A stretch of DNA of 60,170 bases from Candidatus Poribacteria bacterium (GTDB lineage: Bacteria > Abyssobacteria > SURF-5), in NCBI GenBank assembly GCA_016215705.1, contig JACRIR010000148.1, forward strand, positions 1 through 60,170, read 5' to 3'. The position numbers were made by a program, and so were the translations under genes. Below, one piece after another: positions 34,471-43,138 of this stretch (positions are counted from its first letter, which is position 1; each line of letters starts with the position of its first letter). A model generated the notes under the pieces. It was not told where the DNA came from. It saw nothing but the letters and a program-made list of their open reading frames with translations, and ran no database searches.

Positions 34471-35871
34471 TCAATCTCCGGATTCCATCCTTTTCCGCCA
34501 CTCGTAATATTGTGCCACCTTTGCGTATGCTCCGATAGCGCGCTCGGGACTCGAAAAGAGGGGGTACCCGGCGCTCTGCAGTTTCTTGCAGAATTCGATA
34601 TCACCCGTGAAGCCGGCCAGGCTGATGAGCATGCAAGGCTTCTTTAGGGACGGTTTCAACTCGAGCATCGATTCAAGATATTCCTGCTGGGTCGACGGCG
34701 TGAGTCCGCCTCCGATAAGCACGGCTGCATCGACGCTTTCATCGGCGTCCACAACCCTGAGTGTGTCGGAATAGATGGAAATCATGGCCCATGGAGCGAC
34801 GCCGAGGTCCACCGGATTCCGCAGGCTCGCGCCCGAAGGGGGAACAATCCGGCGAAGCCTTGCGATGGTTTTCTCACTCAGCGGCGCCATGACCAGTCCG
34901 TTGTGCTCAATTGCGTCGGCAGCGGCAACAGCCGGGCCACCCGGCCCGGAGATGATTGCCAGACGCCTGCCCGTGGTCTTGGGGATGTAGTAGAACGCCG
35001 TTGCGATATCGATCATTTCCTCGAGTGTTTGCGCGCGAATCGCGCCGCTTTGCCTGAAGACGGAGTCCCACACGTCGTCGGAACCCGCAAGCGAGCCCGT
35101 GTGCGAGGCGACTGCGCATGCGCCGGTTGACGTTCTTCCGGTTTTCCAAATAACGACGGGTTTCTTCAGGCTCGCTCGTCTTAGCGCCCGCAGAAGCTCT
35201 TTCCCGTCGCGAGTGCCTTCAAGGTATGCCGCGATGATAGTAGTCTTTTCGTCGGCGCCGAGATATTCGATGAAATCGTTGCTTGAGAGATCGCACTCGT
35301 TCCCGATGCTGACAACCTTGCTGAAGCTCATGCCTCTGAGCGAACCCATGAGCGCCACGAAAGCGCTGAGCGATCCGCTCTGCGATACAAAACCGACCGG
35401 ACCCTCGATTGCAGGCATCGAAGGAAAGAATGCCAGGCCCGATTCCGGACAATAGATACCCATACAGTTCGGACCGACCAGTCTCACGTTTCCGGCGCGC
35501 GCCACCGCAAGCATTTTACGCTCGCGCTCCGGCCCGGCGGAGTTGCCGGTCTCCCCGAAGCCGGAAGTGAAAACGATCACCGCTTTGACGCCCTTTCGGG
35601 CGCAATCTTCAATGACATCGAATATTTGATCCACGCTTACGAGCGCAATTGCGAGGTCCACCGGCATGGGGATCGCGCCCACGCTCGGGTATGCCTTGAG
35701 GCCGAGTATCTGGTCGGCGCTCGGGTTAATCGGGAAGACGTCGCCTTTGAATCCCGGGTCCAGCAAAGCCTGCAAGAAGACCAGGCCTGGCTTGAAAGTG
35801 CGGGGCGCGCCGACAACCGCCACGCTCCGGGGAGTGAATATTGCCTTCATCTGTTCGAGTGTGTAGCTCAT
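34471..35871 (-). CDS. ADP-forming acyl-CoA synthetase alpha-type subunit (CoA-binding/succinyl-CoA ligase-like)
   Basis: 466 residues from ATG 35871 (an in-frame extension to 35949 exists). Order: CoA-binding Rossmann domain (FTPRSVAVVGAP, then KGDVFPINPSADQILGLKAYPSVGAIP), a first ligase domain with SGFGETG and GPNCMGIYCPESGLAFFPS, and a second with SQSGSLSAFV and the phospho-histidine motif ASHTGSLAGSDDVWDS. This corresponds to the alpha part of acetyl/acyl-CoA synthetase (ADP-forming), which makes ATP from acyl-CoA plus ADP in fermenting prokaryotes. No ATP-grasp beta domain is fused or adjacent in this window, so it needs a partner encoded elsewhere. Conversion of aryl- or branched acyl-CoA from IorAB to acid plus ATP would be a sensible role. 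Confidence 0.88.
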   Translation of the reverse strand: MSYTLEQMKAIFTPRSVAVVGAPRTFKPGLVFLQALLDPGFKGDVFPINPSADQILGLKAYPSVGAIPMPVDLAIALVSVDQIFDVIEDCARKGVKAVIVFTSGFGETGNSAGPERERKMLAVARAGNVRLVGPNCMGIYCPESGLAFFPSMPAIEGPVGFVSQSGSLSAFVALMGSLRGMSFSKVVSIGNECDLSSNDFIEYLGADEKTTIIAAYLEGTRDGKELLRALRRASLKKPVVIWKTGRTSTGACAVASHTGSLAGSDDVWDSVFRQSGAIRAQTLEEMIDIATAFYYIPKTTGRRLAIISGPGGPAVAAADAIEHNGLVMAPLSEKTIARLRRIVPPSGASLRNPVDLGVAPWAMISIYSDTLRVVDADESVDAAVLIGGGLTPSTQQEYLESMLELKPSLKKPCMLISLAGFTGDIEFCKKLQSAGYPLFSSPERAIGAYAKVAQYYEWRKRMESGD

Positions 35872-36096
35872 CTGTTCTCTTACCTGAACGGGTCTTTGCG
35901 CGGACGGAGAGTGGACGATGGGGGCGTGCTCCAATCCGCCTTGACGCACGGCATGGTATCATATCCCCCAAAACGATTGCAACGTTCACAAGAGTCACAA
36001 ATCATAAGTTGAAAGTCGATGCCTTGCGGGGGGCACACCGCGTGTGCTAGACTGAGATGGTGTCCCGGATCAAAGGGTTTGTCTGGAGTTTTATTC

Positions 36097-37020
36097 ATGA
36101 GTGACAACGGCCATTACGAGCCGGAAATGGAAATGCAAACACCGGAAGCTTTTGTCCGTGAGCCCGCACTCCCGGCGCAGCGGGGCGCGCGGCCACGCCG
36201 AAGGCTCCGAACCAATATCATCCTCTTCTTCGCCACACTTCTGACGACTCTGTTTGCAGGCGCGCTGCTCGCGGAAGTGGATCCGTTCTCACAGCCGCAT
36301 CTCATATACAGGGGTCTGCCCTTCTCTATCACACTCATGAGCATATTGCTATCGCATGAACTGGGCCATTACCTGATGTCGAGATATCACAAGGTCGATG
36401 CGACGCTTCCTTATTTCATCCCCGCGCCCACTTTCATAGGAACTTTCGGCGCCGTCATCAAAATAAACTCGAACGTGCCTGATCGGCGCGCTCTTCTCGA
36501 CATAGGCGCGACCGGTCCGATCGTCGGTTTCATTGTTTCCATACCCGCGCTCATCATAGGGCTCAAGCTTTCATATCCGGTCGTGGGCGCATCGAACGGC
36601 ATCAGCTTCGGGTCGTCGTTGCTTCTGGATATCATTGCCGGACGCCTCTTCCCGTCGATCCCGCATGGATACGACATCAACCTGCATCCAGTCGCGCTCG
36701 CGGGATGGATCGGATTGCTGGTCACTATGATGAACCTGTTGCCGGTGGGCATGATGGACGGCGGCCACATAGCTTACGCGCTTTTCGGGAAACGGCACTA
36801 TTACATCTCTCGCGCAGTGGTCGCCATTCTACTTGTGATGGGCATATTCGGCTGGTTCGGCTGGTCGATATGGGGCATGCTGAACATTGTTTTCGGGCTG
36901 AGGCACCCTGCGCCGACGCACCCCGATATCATTCTCGACGGAAAACGAAAATTCATCGGCGCGTTTGCCGCGATCATTTTCATTCTCACCTTCGTGCCGA
37001 TTCCTTTCTCAGTAAGGTAG
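36097..37020 (+). CDS. Site-2-protease-like M50 membrane metallopeptidase
   Basis: 307 residues from ATG 36097, preceded by CTGGAG. An N-terminal cytosolic tail of about 38 residues (Arg-rich RPRRRLRTN just before the first helix) is followed by several membrane helices. The zinc motif HELGHY is at 87-92 and the third ligand is in NLLPVGMMDGGH near 215, with a conserved FGAVIKINSNVPDRRALLDIGATGP between them, as in the bacterial/plant EGY-like S2P group. Such proteases cleave substrates inside the membrane. No PDZ domain is evident. Divergent from the acyl-CoA synthetase gene. Confidence 0.9.
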   Translation: MSDNGHYEPEMEMQTPEAFVREPALPAQRGARPRRRLRTNIILFFATLLTTLFAGALLAEVDPFSQPHLIYRGLPFSITLMSILLSHELGHYLMSRYHKVDATLPYFIPAPTFIGTFGAVIKINSNVPDRRALLDIGATGPIVGFIVSIPALIIGLKLSYPVVGASNGISFGSSLLLDIIAGRLFPSIPHGYDINLHPVALAGWIGLLVTMMNLLPVGMMDGGHIAYALFGKRHYYISRAVVAILLVMGIFGWFGWSIWGMLNIVFGLRHPAPTHPDIILDGKRKFIGAFAAIIFILTFVPIPFSVR

Positions 37021-37294
37021 GCCGCGATGCAAATTCCCTCGCGAACATCGAAGAAGGCATGCGCCGCCTCGAGAATTACCTGAAGCAAAAGCGCTGGTAG
37101 CGTCTGTCCGGCCGCGCCAAAGACTGCCCGGCAAGTTGTTTTTCGCTGAATTGGGAAGATATAATCCCTTTTGTCCCCCACCCATGTCGGTCAACGCGGT
37201 CAAAAGGGAAGATCAGGGGCATCTTTATCTCTGATTCGTCCGTTTGTGTTGCGCCCTTTGCGTCTTTGCGGTTAAATCATTGAGGATTCCTACC

Positions 37295-38617
37295 TTGGCC
37301 CAAGCGGAAATAGTAGCCGGGGAAAAGAGGCCGGCATCATATCGTTGGCTGATATTCTGGATATTGGCGCTCGGATATGTGCTGGTGTATTTTCACCGGC
37401 TGTCGCCGGGCGTGATGGCGCTCGAACTGATGAAGTCGTTCAATGCGGGCGGCGCCATCGTCGGCCTTCTCGCTTCCGCGTATTTCTATCCTTACGCCCT
37501 TATGCAGTTGCCCGCCGGCTTACTCTCCGACTCACTCGGCCCCCGAAAGAGTGTCACGATGTTCTTGCTGGTCGCCGCGGCGGGAGCGATCCTCTTCGGC
37601 GCTGCGCCCAGCCTCGGGGTCGCCATTTTCGCGCGCGTGCTCGTCGGGCTCGGCGTGTGCATGGTCTTTGTGCCCGCGCTCAAGATTCTCTCGCAGTGGT
37701 TCACCCGTGGCGAGTTCTCGATGATGACAGCCATCTTGAATGCGATGGGCGGAGTGGGCGTGTTGGTCGCCGCGTCGCCGCTTGCGTTCCTCACAGACAT
37801 ATTGGGCTGGCGGAAGACGTTCTTTGCGATTGGCCTCGCGACGATTCTCCTCGCGGGCGCCGTGTGGAGATGGGTGAGGAACAGGCCCGAGGATGTCGGC
37901 TTGCCTCCGATAGCCCCGCCCGGCCCCGGCTCACAAGGCGCTTCCGCCGCACAGCCGATTCCTCTTCTTGATGGCATGAAGAGAGTGCTTAAGGACCGCT
38001 ATTTCTGGGCAATCGCCATCTGGTTCTTCTTCAATTGCGGAATCTTCTTCGGCATCGGCGGACTCTGGGGCGGACCGTACTTGATGCACGTCTACGGCTT
38101 GAGCAAGACCGGCGCGGGATGGGTTCTGAACTCGGTTGCGCTCGGACTGATCATCGGGAGCCCGTTCCTGAGCATGCTCTCCGACAAGATTCTTGTCAGT
38201 CGCAAGAAAGCGCTGATTCTCAGTTCAGTCGCTGTCGCCGCGACTATGCTCCTGCTCGCGATTTTCACTGACCGGCTCCCTCATGCGGCTTTATACGTCG
38301 TCTTCTTTTCCATCGGCTTCTTCTCGGCGGCAATCGTCGTTATTGCGTTCACGGCCACTAAGGAGCTCTTTCCTCTGGAGATAGCCGGCACGTCAGTCGG
38401 AACGGTCAACCTGTTTCCCTTCGCTGGCGGGGCGACGTTTCAGCCGCTGCTCGGGGTTATCCTTCAAAAGGTGAGCGGAACAACGGGCGTATATACCGTC
38501 GCGGCATACAGAGCCGCGTTCATTTGCTGCTTCATCGCCGCCCTCATCGCGCTCATTTCAATATCCTTTATGAAGGAGACGCTGTGCGAAGTGCCTAAAG
38601 TGCCTAAAGTGAAGTGA
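37295..38617 (+). CDS. Major facilitator superfamily transporter
   Basis: 440 residues with a TTG start at 37295, chosen because GAGGA lies 8 nt upstream; the frame has no ATG before the first transmembrane helix. Twelve hydrophobic segments are visible with the MFS loop motif GLLSDSLGPRKSV between helices 2 and 3 and a long central loop (NRPEDVGLPPIAPPGPGSQGAS). The sequence YFHRLSPGVMALELMKSF resembles the anion:cation symporter/nitrate-sugar-phosphate type branch. Substrate cannot be deduced. The upstream spacer carries CGCAAAG-type repeat words. Confidence 0.87.
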   Translation: MAQAEIVAGEKRPASYRWLIFWILALGYVLVYFHRLSPGVMALELMKSFNAGGAIVGLLASAYFYPYALMQLPAGLLSDSLGPRKSVTMFLLVAAAGAILFGAAPSLGVAIFARVLVGLGVCMVFVPALKILSQWFTRGEFSMMTAILNAMGGVGVLVAASPLAFLTDILGWRKTFFAIGLATILLAGAVWRWVRNRPEDVGLPPIAPPGPGSQGASAAQPIPLLDGMKRVLKDRYFWAIAIWFFFNCGIFFGIGGLWGGPYLMHVYGLSKTGAGWVLNSVALGLIIGSPFLSMLSDKILVSRKKALILSSVAVAATMLLLAIFTDRLPHAALYVVFFSIGFFSAAIVVIAFTATKELFPLEIAGTSVGTVNLFPFAGGATFQPLLGVILQKVSGTTGVYTVAAYRAAFICCFIAALIALISISFMKETLCEVPKVPKVK

Positions 38618-38706
38618 AAAGTCATCCCATGTTTTTCTTTGTGCTATTTGCGCCCCTCCGGTTTGACTCCTTCCTTTAGCCTTGCTCCTTTCGTCTTTAC
38701 CCTTTA

Positions 38707-39285
38707 TTACTGTGCGGCGGCCATGCCTTCCCGGAAAACCTTCAGGATTGCTTCAAGCGTTGCGGGCTTTCTACTGAACGCTTCGGCTATCATTTTCTCC
38801 CATATCTCACCGCTGATATCGGGGGTATGCGCAGCGAGCGCTCCCAACAAAAGGAAATTGACGGAGCGTCGCAGCTTTGGGTCAGCGGCCAGTTTCTCTC
38901 CGTCCACCACGTGAACCTTCTGAGGCAGTGCGCCGAGCCGCTCGAATACGTCCTCGGGATATGCAACCTGCCCAGACGAAACGGTAATCGGGTCGAGCTT
39001 TTGATTGTTCACGATGAAGAGGCCGTCAGGCTTTGCATAATGCGCGAACCTGAGCGACTCGACGCGCTCGAACGCCATAATCACGTCCGCCTCGCCCACC
39101 ATGATGAGCGGCGAGTCAACTCGTTTTGAATAGCGGACGTGCGAATACACACTCCCGCCGCGCTGCGCCATTCCGTGCACTTCGCTGACCTTGACGTCAA
39201 ATCCGCACTCCATCGCCGAGCGCGCGAGAATGTCGGCGCAGGTGAGCACTCCCTGTCCGCCGACGCCTACCATGAGCACGTTCAT
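38707..39285 (-). CDS. iorB: Indolepyruvate:ferredoxin oxidoreductase, beta subunit
   Basis: 192 residues, the usual IorB length, starting within the iorA stop (4-nt overlap). Motifs: VGVGGQGVLTCADILA at the N-terminus, VSEVHGMAQRGGSVYSHVRY, and ALGALAAHTPDISGE-like C-terminal block (LLLGALAAHTPDIS), which define the pyruvate ferredoxin oxidoreductase gamma-domain family. With IorA it oxidatively decarboxylates aryl-pyruvates (indolepyruvate, phenylpyruvate, 4-hydroxyphenylpyruvate) to aryl-acetyl-CoA, reducing ferredoxin. An anaerobic trait. Confidence 0.93.
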   Translation of the reverse strand: MNVLMVGVGGQGVLTCADILARSAMECGFDVKVSEVHGMAQRGGSVYSHVRYSKRVDSPLIMVGEADVIMAFERVESLRFAHYAKPDGLFIVNNQKLDPITVSSGQVAYPEDVFERLGALPQKVHVVDGEKLAADPKLRRSVNFLLLGALAAHTPDISGEIWEKMIAEAFSRKPATLEAILKVFREGMAAAQ

Positions 39286-41051
39286 TGCTTCACTCCTATC
39301 GCATCAAACTTGCAGACCCTCTGGCAAAGCCCGCAACCCTGACAATAGAACTCGTCGATAAAGAACTCTTTCTTCTTATCTTTGCCCAACTGCATGATCG
39401 CAGGGCACCCGAGGCGGATGCAGGCAGCGCACTGGTTGCACAGTTCCTGGTCAATCTTGTAAGCAGGCAGTTCCTCCTGGCCGGGAATCAGGACGCACGG
39501 GCGCTTGGCCACGATTACCGACGGCTCGTCGCTCTCGAGGCATGACTTGATTGTCTGCTCGAGTCGGTCAAACTCCAATGGGTTGATTGTATGCGCGTCG
39601 CGGATGCCGATACCGCGCGCGAGCTTCTCAAGATCGAGCGCGATCGTGGGCTCTCCTTGGAGCGTTTTCCCTGTTGCGGGGTGATCCTGGCGTCCCGTCA
39701 TGGCAGTCGTACAGTTGTCCAGGATCATTACCAGCGTTGCGCCCTTATTATAGACGATATCAATCAGGCCGGTTATCCCGCCATGAATAAACGTGGAGTC
39801 TCCCAGGGCCGCGACGGTCTTGCCCTTGCCCGTCACCTTTTCGATGCCGAACGCCATCCCCACGCTTGCGCCCATGCAGACGCACGAGTCCATGGCGTTC
39901 AGCGGCGACTGCGCCGCTAGCGTATAGCAGCCAATGTCTCCCATGACGTTCACCTTGAATTTCTTCAAAATGCTGAGAACGATTCGGTGCGAGCACCCCG
40001 GGCACAGAACGGGCGGCCGCGGTGGGAGGTCCTTATATCTGCCCGGCTGAATAGTCACTTCCTGCCTCGGCCTCGCCATGTTCGGGAATCTCAAATTCAA
40101 AATGTTCCAGACGGCCTCCGGCGAAAGCTCGCCGCACAACGGGAAGCCGAGGTCCTTGCCGAAAACCCGCAGACCCATCGCGCGCACTTGCTCTTCGATG
40201 ATCGGGTCGAGCTCCTCGATGATGACGAGGTTCTCTACGTAAGCTGCGAACTGGCTGATCATGTCCTTTGGAATCGGATTCACGATGCCAAGTTTGAGGA
40301 ATGACGCCCTGGGAGCGGCCTCGAGCGCGTACTGGAATGCTGCCCCGCTCGAAATAATGCCGAGAAACCGGTCGCCCGGAATGACCCGGTTCAACTCTGA
40401 CCTGTCGCACAACTCGCTGAGCTTCTTCATTCGCTCCTCGACGACCACATGGCGTCCACGGGCGTAACCGGGAAGCATCACATATTTGGGAATATCGCGC
40501 TTGAAACCCTCGACCTCTTTCTCGGTCCGCTCGCCCGGTTCCACCAGTCCCTTCGAGTGAGATATTCTTGTGGTCATACGGACTATGACGGGCGTGTCAT
40601 ACTCCTCGCTCAGATCGAAGGCGAGCCGGACGAATTCCTTCGTCTCGGCGCTGTCCGCAGGCTCAAGCATCAAAAGTTTCGCAGCCCGGGCGTAGTGGCG
40701 GTTATCCTGCTCATTCTGCGAACTGTGCATACCCGGGTCGTCCGCGTTGATGATGACGAGACCTCCCTTCACTCCGATGTACGATGCGGTGAAGAGAGGG
40801 TCGGCGGCCACATTCATGCCGACGTGTTTCATCGAGGCCAAAGCCCGCGCTCCCGCGACGGCAGCCCCAATCGTTTCCTCGAGAGCCACTTTCTCGTTTA
40901 CAGTCCACTGGGCGCGCACGCCGTCATATGTAGCGACGTTCTCGAGTACCTCGGTCGCCGGCGTGCCCGGATAGCTTGCTGCAAATCTCACGCCCGCTTC
41001 GTACGCCCCCCGGGCGGCAGCTTCATTGCCTGACATTAAGACTTTGCTCAT
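39282..41051 (-). CDS. iorA: Indolepyruvate:ferredoxin oxidoreductase, alpha subunit
   Basis: 589 residues. The N-terminal pyrimidine-binding domain has LMSGNEAAARGAYEAGVRFAASYPGTPATE and the VGMNVAADPLF segment; the TPP-binding domain shows CPGCSHR, GDIGCYTL and ALGDSTFIHGGI; the C-terminus carries two [4Fe-4S] sites, CNQCAACIRLGCP and CQGCGLCQRVCK, as usual for IorA. Translationally coupled to iorB. It is at the downstream end of the minus-strand block that includes porin, two PaaK-like genes and the Liv transporter, supporting degradation of aromatic amino acids via aryl-acetyl-CoA. Confidence 0.95.
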   Translation of the reverse strand: MSKVLMSGNEAAARGAYEAGVRFAASYPGTPATEVLENVATYDGVRAQWTVNEKVALEETIGAAVAGARALASMKHVGMNVAADPLFTASYIGVKGGLVIINADDPGMHSSQNEQDNRHYARAAKLLMLEPADSAETKEFVRLAFDLSEEYDTPVIVRMTTRISHSKGLVEPGERTEKEVEGFKRDIPKYVMLPGYARGRHVVVEERMKKLSELCDRSELNRVIPGDRFLGIISSGAAFQYALEAAPRASFLKLGIVNPIPKDMISQFAAYVENLVIIEELDPIIEEQVRAMGLRVFGKDLGFPLCGELSPEAVWNILNLRFPNMARPRQEVTIQPGRYKDLPPRPPVLCPGCSHRIVLSILKKFKVNVMGDIGCYTLAAQSPLNAMDSCVCMGASVGMAFGIEKVTGKGKTVAALGDSTFIHGGITGLIDIVYNKGATLVMILDNCTTAMTGRQDHPATGKTLQGEPTIALDLEKLARGIGIRDAHTINPLEFDRLEQTIKSCLESDEPSVIVAKRPCVLIPGQEELPAYKIDQELCNQCAACIRLGCPAIMQLGKDKKKEFFIDEFYCQGCGLCQRVCKFDAIGVKQ

Positions 41052-41148
41052 ACTTCTATACTCCCTTGTTGCATAATGTCATGGATATATTGGAATTTGG
41101 CGTCTATGAATACGCCCAACACCTACGCATGCGACACCACAACCATTG

Positions 41149-41294
41149 CAAATCCCCCCTGCCCCCCTTTGCAAAAGAGGGGTTAGGAGGACCACTTGCG
41201 AGCGAAGCTTGTTCCCCCATCTTGAGTAAGGATTGTTCCCTTTCTTGAGTAGGAATTGTTCCCCCCTTTCGTAAAGGGGGGCAGGGGGGATTTG
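41149..41294. mobile_element. 146-bp MITE-like element with 22-bp perfect terminal inverted repeats
   Basis: The left end begins CAAATCCCCCCTGCCCCCCT and the right end is its exact reverse complement over 22 bp. Inside are tandem copies of a unit reading CTTGAGTA-(A/G)G(G/A)ATTGTTCCC. It has no coding capacity, so movement would need a transposase elsewhere. A smaller relative is at 52638-52678. Confidence 0.75.
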
Positions 41295-41408
41295 TAGGAC
41301 AGATTCTCTGTTCCCGGTTTCCCATCCCAGAATTATTGATTGTATTATAGCATGAAGCGTATCACAAAATCATAAGAAATCGGGGGACGCGATGCCTCAT
41401 AATTGTAG

Positions 41409-41449
41409 GAAAATCGGGGACACGATGCGGCATCGTGTCCCCGATTTTC
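41409..41449. repeat. GGGGACA palindrome, family A
   Basis: Perfect 20-bp arms (GAAAATCGGGGACACGATGC and its complement) around one G. It is nearly identical to the copy at 13895-13937 and lies about 60 bp after the porin stop. Confidence 0.92.
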
Positions 41450-41507
41450 ATAGGCAGGCGTCGAGGGAAGACGATAATGCCGCCTTCCCTCGCTACCAAC
41501 GGTTCGC

Positions 41508-42947
41508 CTAGAATTTGTAAATAAACGCAGTCTGAACCCTGAAATCGTCGCCATTCGCCTGGGCGACCCACTTGGTCTCGTGCCACGCGAACTCGAGTCC
41601 GATGTCAAAGTTCGGGACAACTGTCCATATCCCGTTCGCGAAGATGGTCGAGTTGAAGCTGCGATCACCCAACTCGAGGTCCTCACTGTCAACATTGTCC
41701 AGACCGTAGCCGAGGTTGAACATCAGGTCCTTTCGGGGCGTCAACATGGCGTGGATAAACCCGCCCGAAGCCTCGACCGGTTCCCAGTTGTCTCTTTCCT
41801 TCTCCACACCCTGGAGAATGCCTCCCCAGAACACGTCTACGTCTTGCCCGGTCCAGATTTCACCCTGAACAGTGAGCAAGTTGGGAATGACCGTGACTGA
41901 GCCGTCCAAGGCAACCAACCATATCTCCACGTCCTGTTTGTCGCCCGGGCGGGCGGGGAAGTCGAGTTGCTCTCTTCCGACCGCGCCTGAAAGCCCGATA
42001 CCGAGTTTGCGCTCGCCGATAATCACGGTATCCAAGCCGATTCTCGCCTGGCCCACCGGGAAGCCGGAATCCGTGCCGTCGAGGATGCCGTCATTATCCA
42101 GGTCATCCGCAGACGCAGCGCCCGCAGTAGGCGCCTTTCGATCTGCAGCGTTCGCGCTCACCTGGGCGGTGATCTTCTTTCCGTCCAGGTCCCACCACTT
42201 AGTGAGACGAAGTTGCGGCCGCCGATATCCGACGTTACCCGAGGCCCACAGAACGATGCAGTCAATCTCGTTCGGAATTCTCGGGGCGACCACGTCCCAC
42301 GTCTGGCCGGCGAGCACGCTCCACGTAGGATACGCAAGCTCTCCATATGCATGGCGCAAACGAATGCGATGCGCTGTTATGTCGCCGCCACCATCATTGG
42401 CGCCCGATTCGTCAAAGTCGAATTCCAGCTTGCCTTTGAGTGTCCCACCGGAGAATTCCGGCCCTTCGAAATTGAACCCGAGCCGGGTCGCGGTAGCCGT
42501 GGTGGAGAAGATATCGTCCTCTTCACGGAATACCGGCGATCTTCCTTGTTCGGGCCAAGCCCAGGCGTTGATGTTGCCTGCGCCCAAAAGGACCGCAGAG
42601 TCATCATAGGCCATGTCGAGTCTCAGAAACCCATAAGGCGTAATCTTGATTTTACCGCCTCCAACTGTAATTCCGTCCGCAGGCTTCGGTAAGTCAGCCT
42701 TGACTTTTTCCACGATCCCCTCTACGTCCGCATAAGGCACGGGCTCCTTCGCAGCTCCCTCCAACTCCTTGATCTTCTGCCCCTGCTCTTGAATCTGCTG
42801 CTGCTGGCTCTGCATCATCTTATTGAGTTCCATGAGCTGGTTCTTCAAAGCTTGAAGCTCATCGGGCTCCGAGCCATCCGCCCAAGCTGGCGACACGAGC
42901 AAACAGACCATCGCGGCTACGGAGAGGAATAAGACACACTTCTTCAT
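41508..42947 (-). CDS. Outer-membrane porin with N-terminal coiled coil
   Basis: 479 residues from ATG 42947, preceded by GGGAGG. Signal peptide 1-23 (ending SPAWA), then a Gln-rich coiled coil (about 30-63, MMQSQQQQIQEQGQKIKELE), then a beta-barrel with alternating amphipathic strands, acidic turn loops (DDLDNDGILDGTDSG) and a C-terminal phenylalanine (AFIYKF), the classic outer-membrane sorting signal. The architecture matches trimeric phosphate-selective or Delta-proteobacterial/OprO-like porins. Its presence is direct evidence for a Gram-negative envelope. Location between the aryl-CoA ligase-like gene and iorAB suggests that it admits the substrates of this island. Confidence 0.87.
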   Translation of the reverse strand: MKKCVLFLSVAAMVCLLVSPAWADGSEPDELQALKNQLMELNKMMQSQQQQIQEQGQKIKELEGAAKEPVPYADVEGIVEKVKADLPKPADGITVGGGKIKITPYGFLRLDMAYDDSAVLLGAGNINAWAWPEQGRSPVFREEDDIFSTTATATRLGFNFEGPEFSGGTLKGKLEFDFDESGANDGGGDITAHRIRLRHAYGELAYPTWSVLAGQTWDVVAPRIPNEIDCIVLWASGNVGYRRPQLRLTKWWDLDGKKITAQVSANAADRKAPTAGAASADDLDNDGILDGTDSGFPVGQARIGLDTVIIGERKLGIGLSGAVGREQLDFPARPGDKQDVEIWLVALDGSVTVIPNLLTVQGEIWTGQDVDVFWGGILQGVEKERDNWEPVEASGGFIHAMLTPRKDLMFNLGYGLDNVDSEDLELGDRSFNSTIFANGIWTVVPNFDIGLEFAWHETKWVAQANGDDFRVQTAFIYKF

Positions 42948-43138
42948 GCTTCCTCCCTCACTCCTCATCGGATTGTCTCTCATTTTTCTGATTCCACTGT
43001 TACATTGTCTGTTTTCTGCGATGATTCACTGATAAAACCTTGAAGCTCCGCTGCATGCTGCTTTCGACCCAACCGGGCCGTATACTCTTGTGTGCCGTGA
43101 ACCACCCCCTTCTCCGGGCAAACAAGCGCGAGTGAGAA

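Larger units (their letters stand above)
41052..41507. other. Repeat-filled spacer between porin and iorA
   Basis: No gene. It contains the MITE-like element at 41149-41294 and the family A palindrome at 41409-41449. I find no clear promoter for iorA. Confidence 0.6.
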
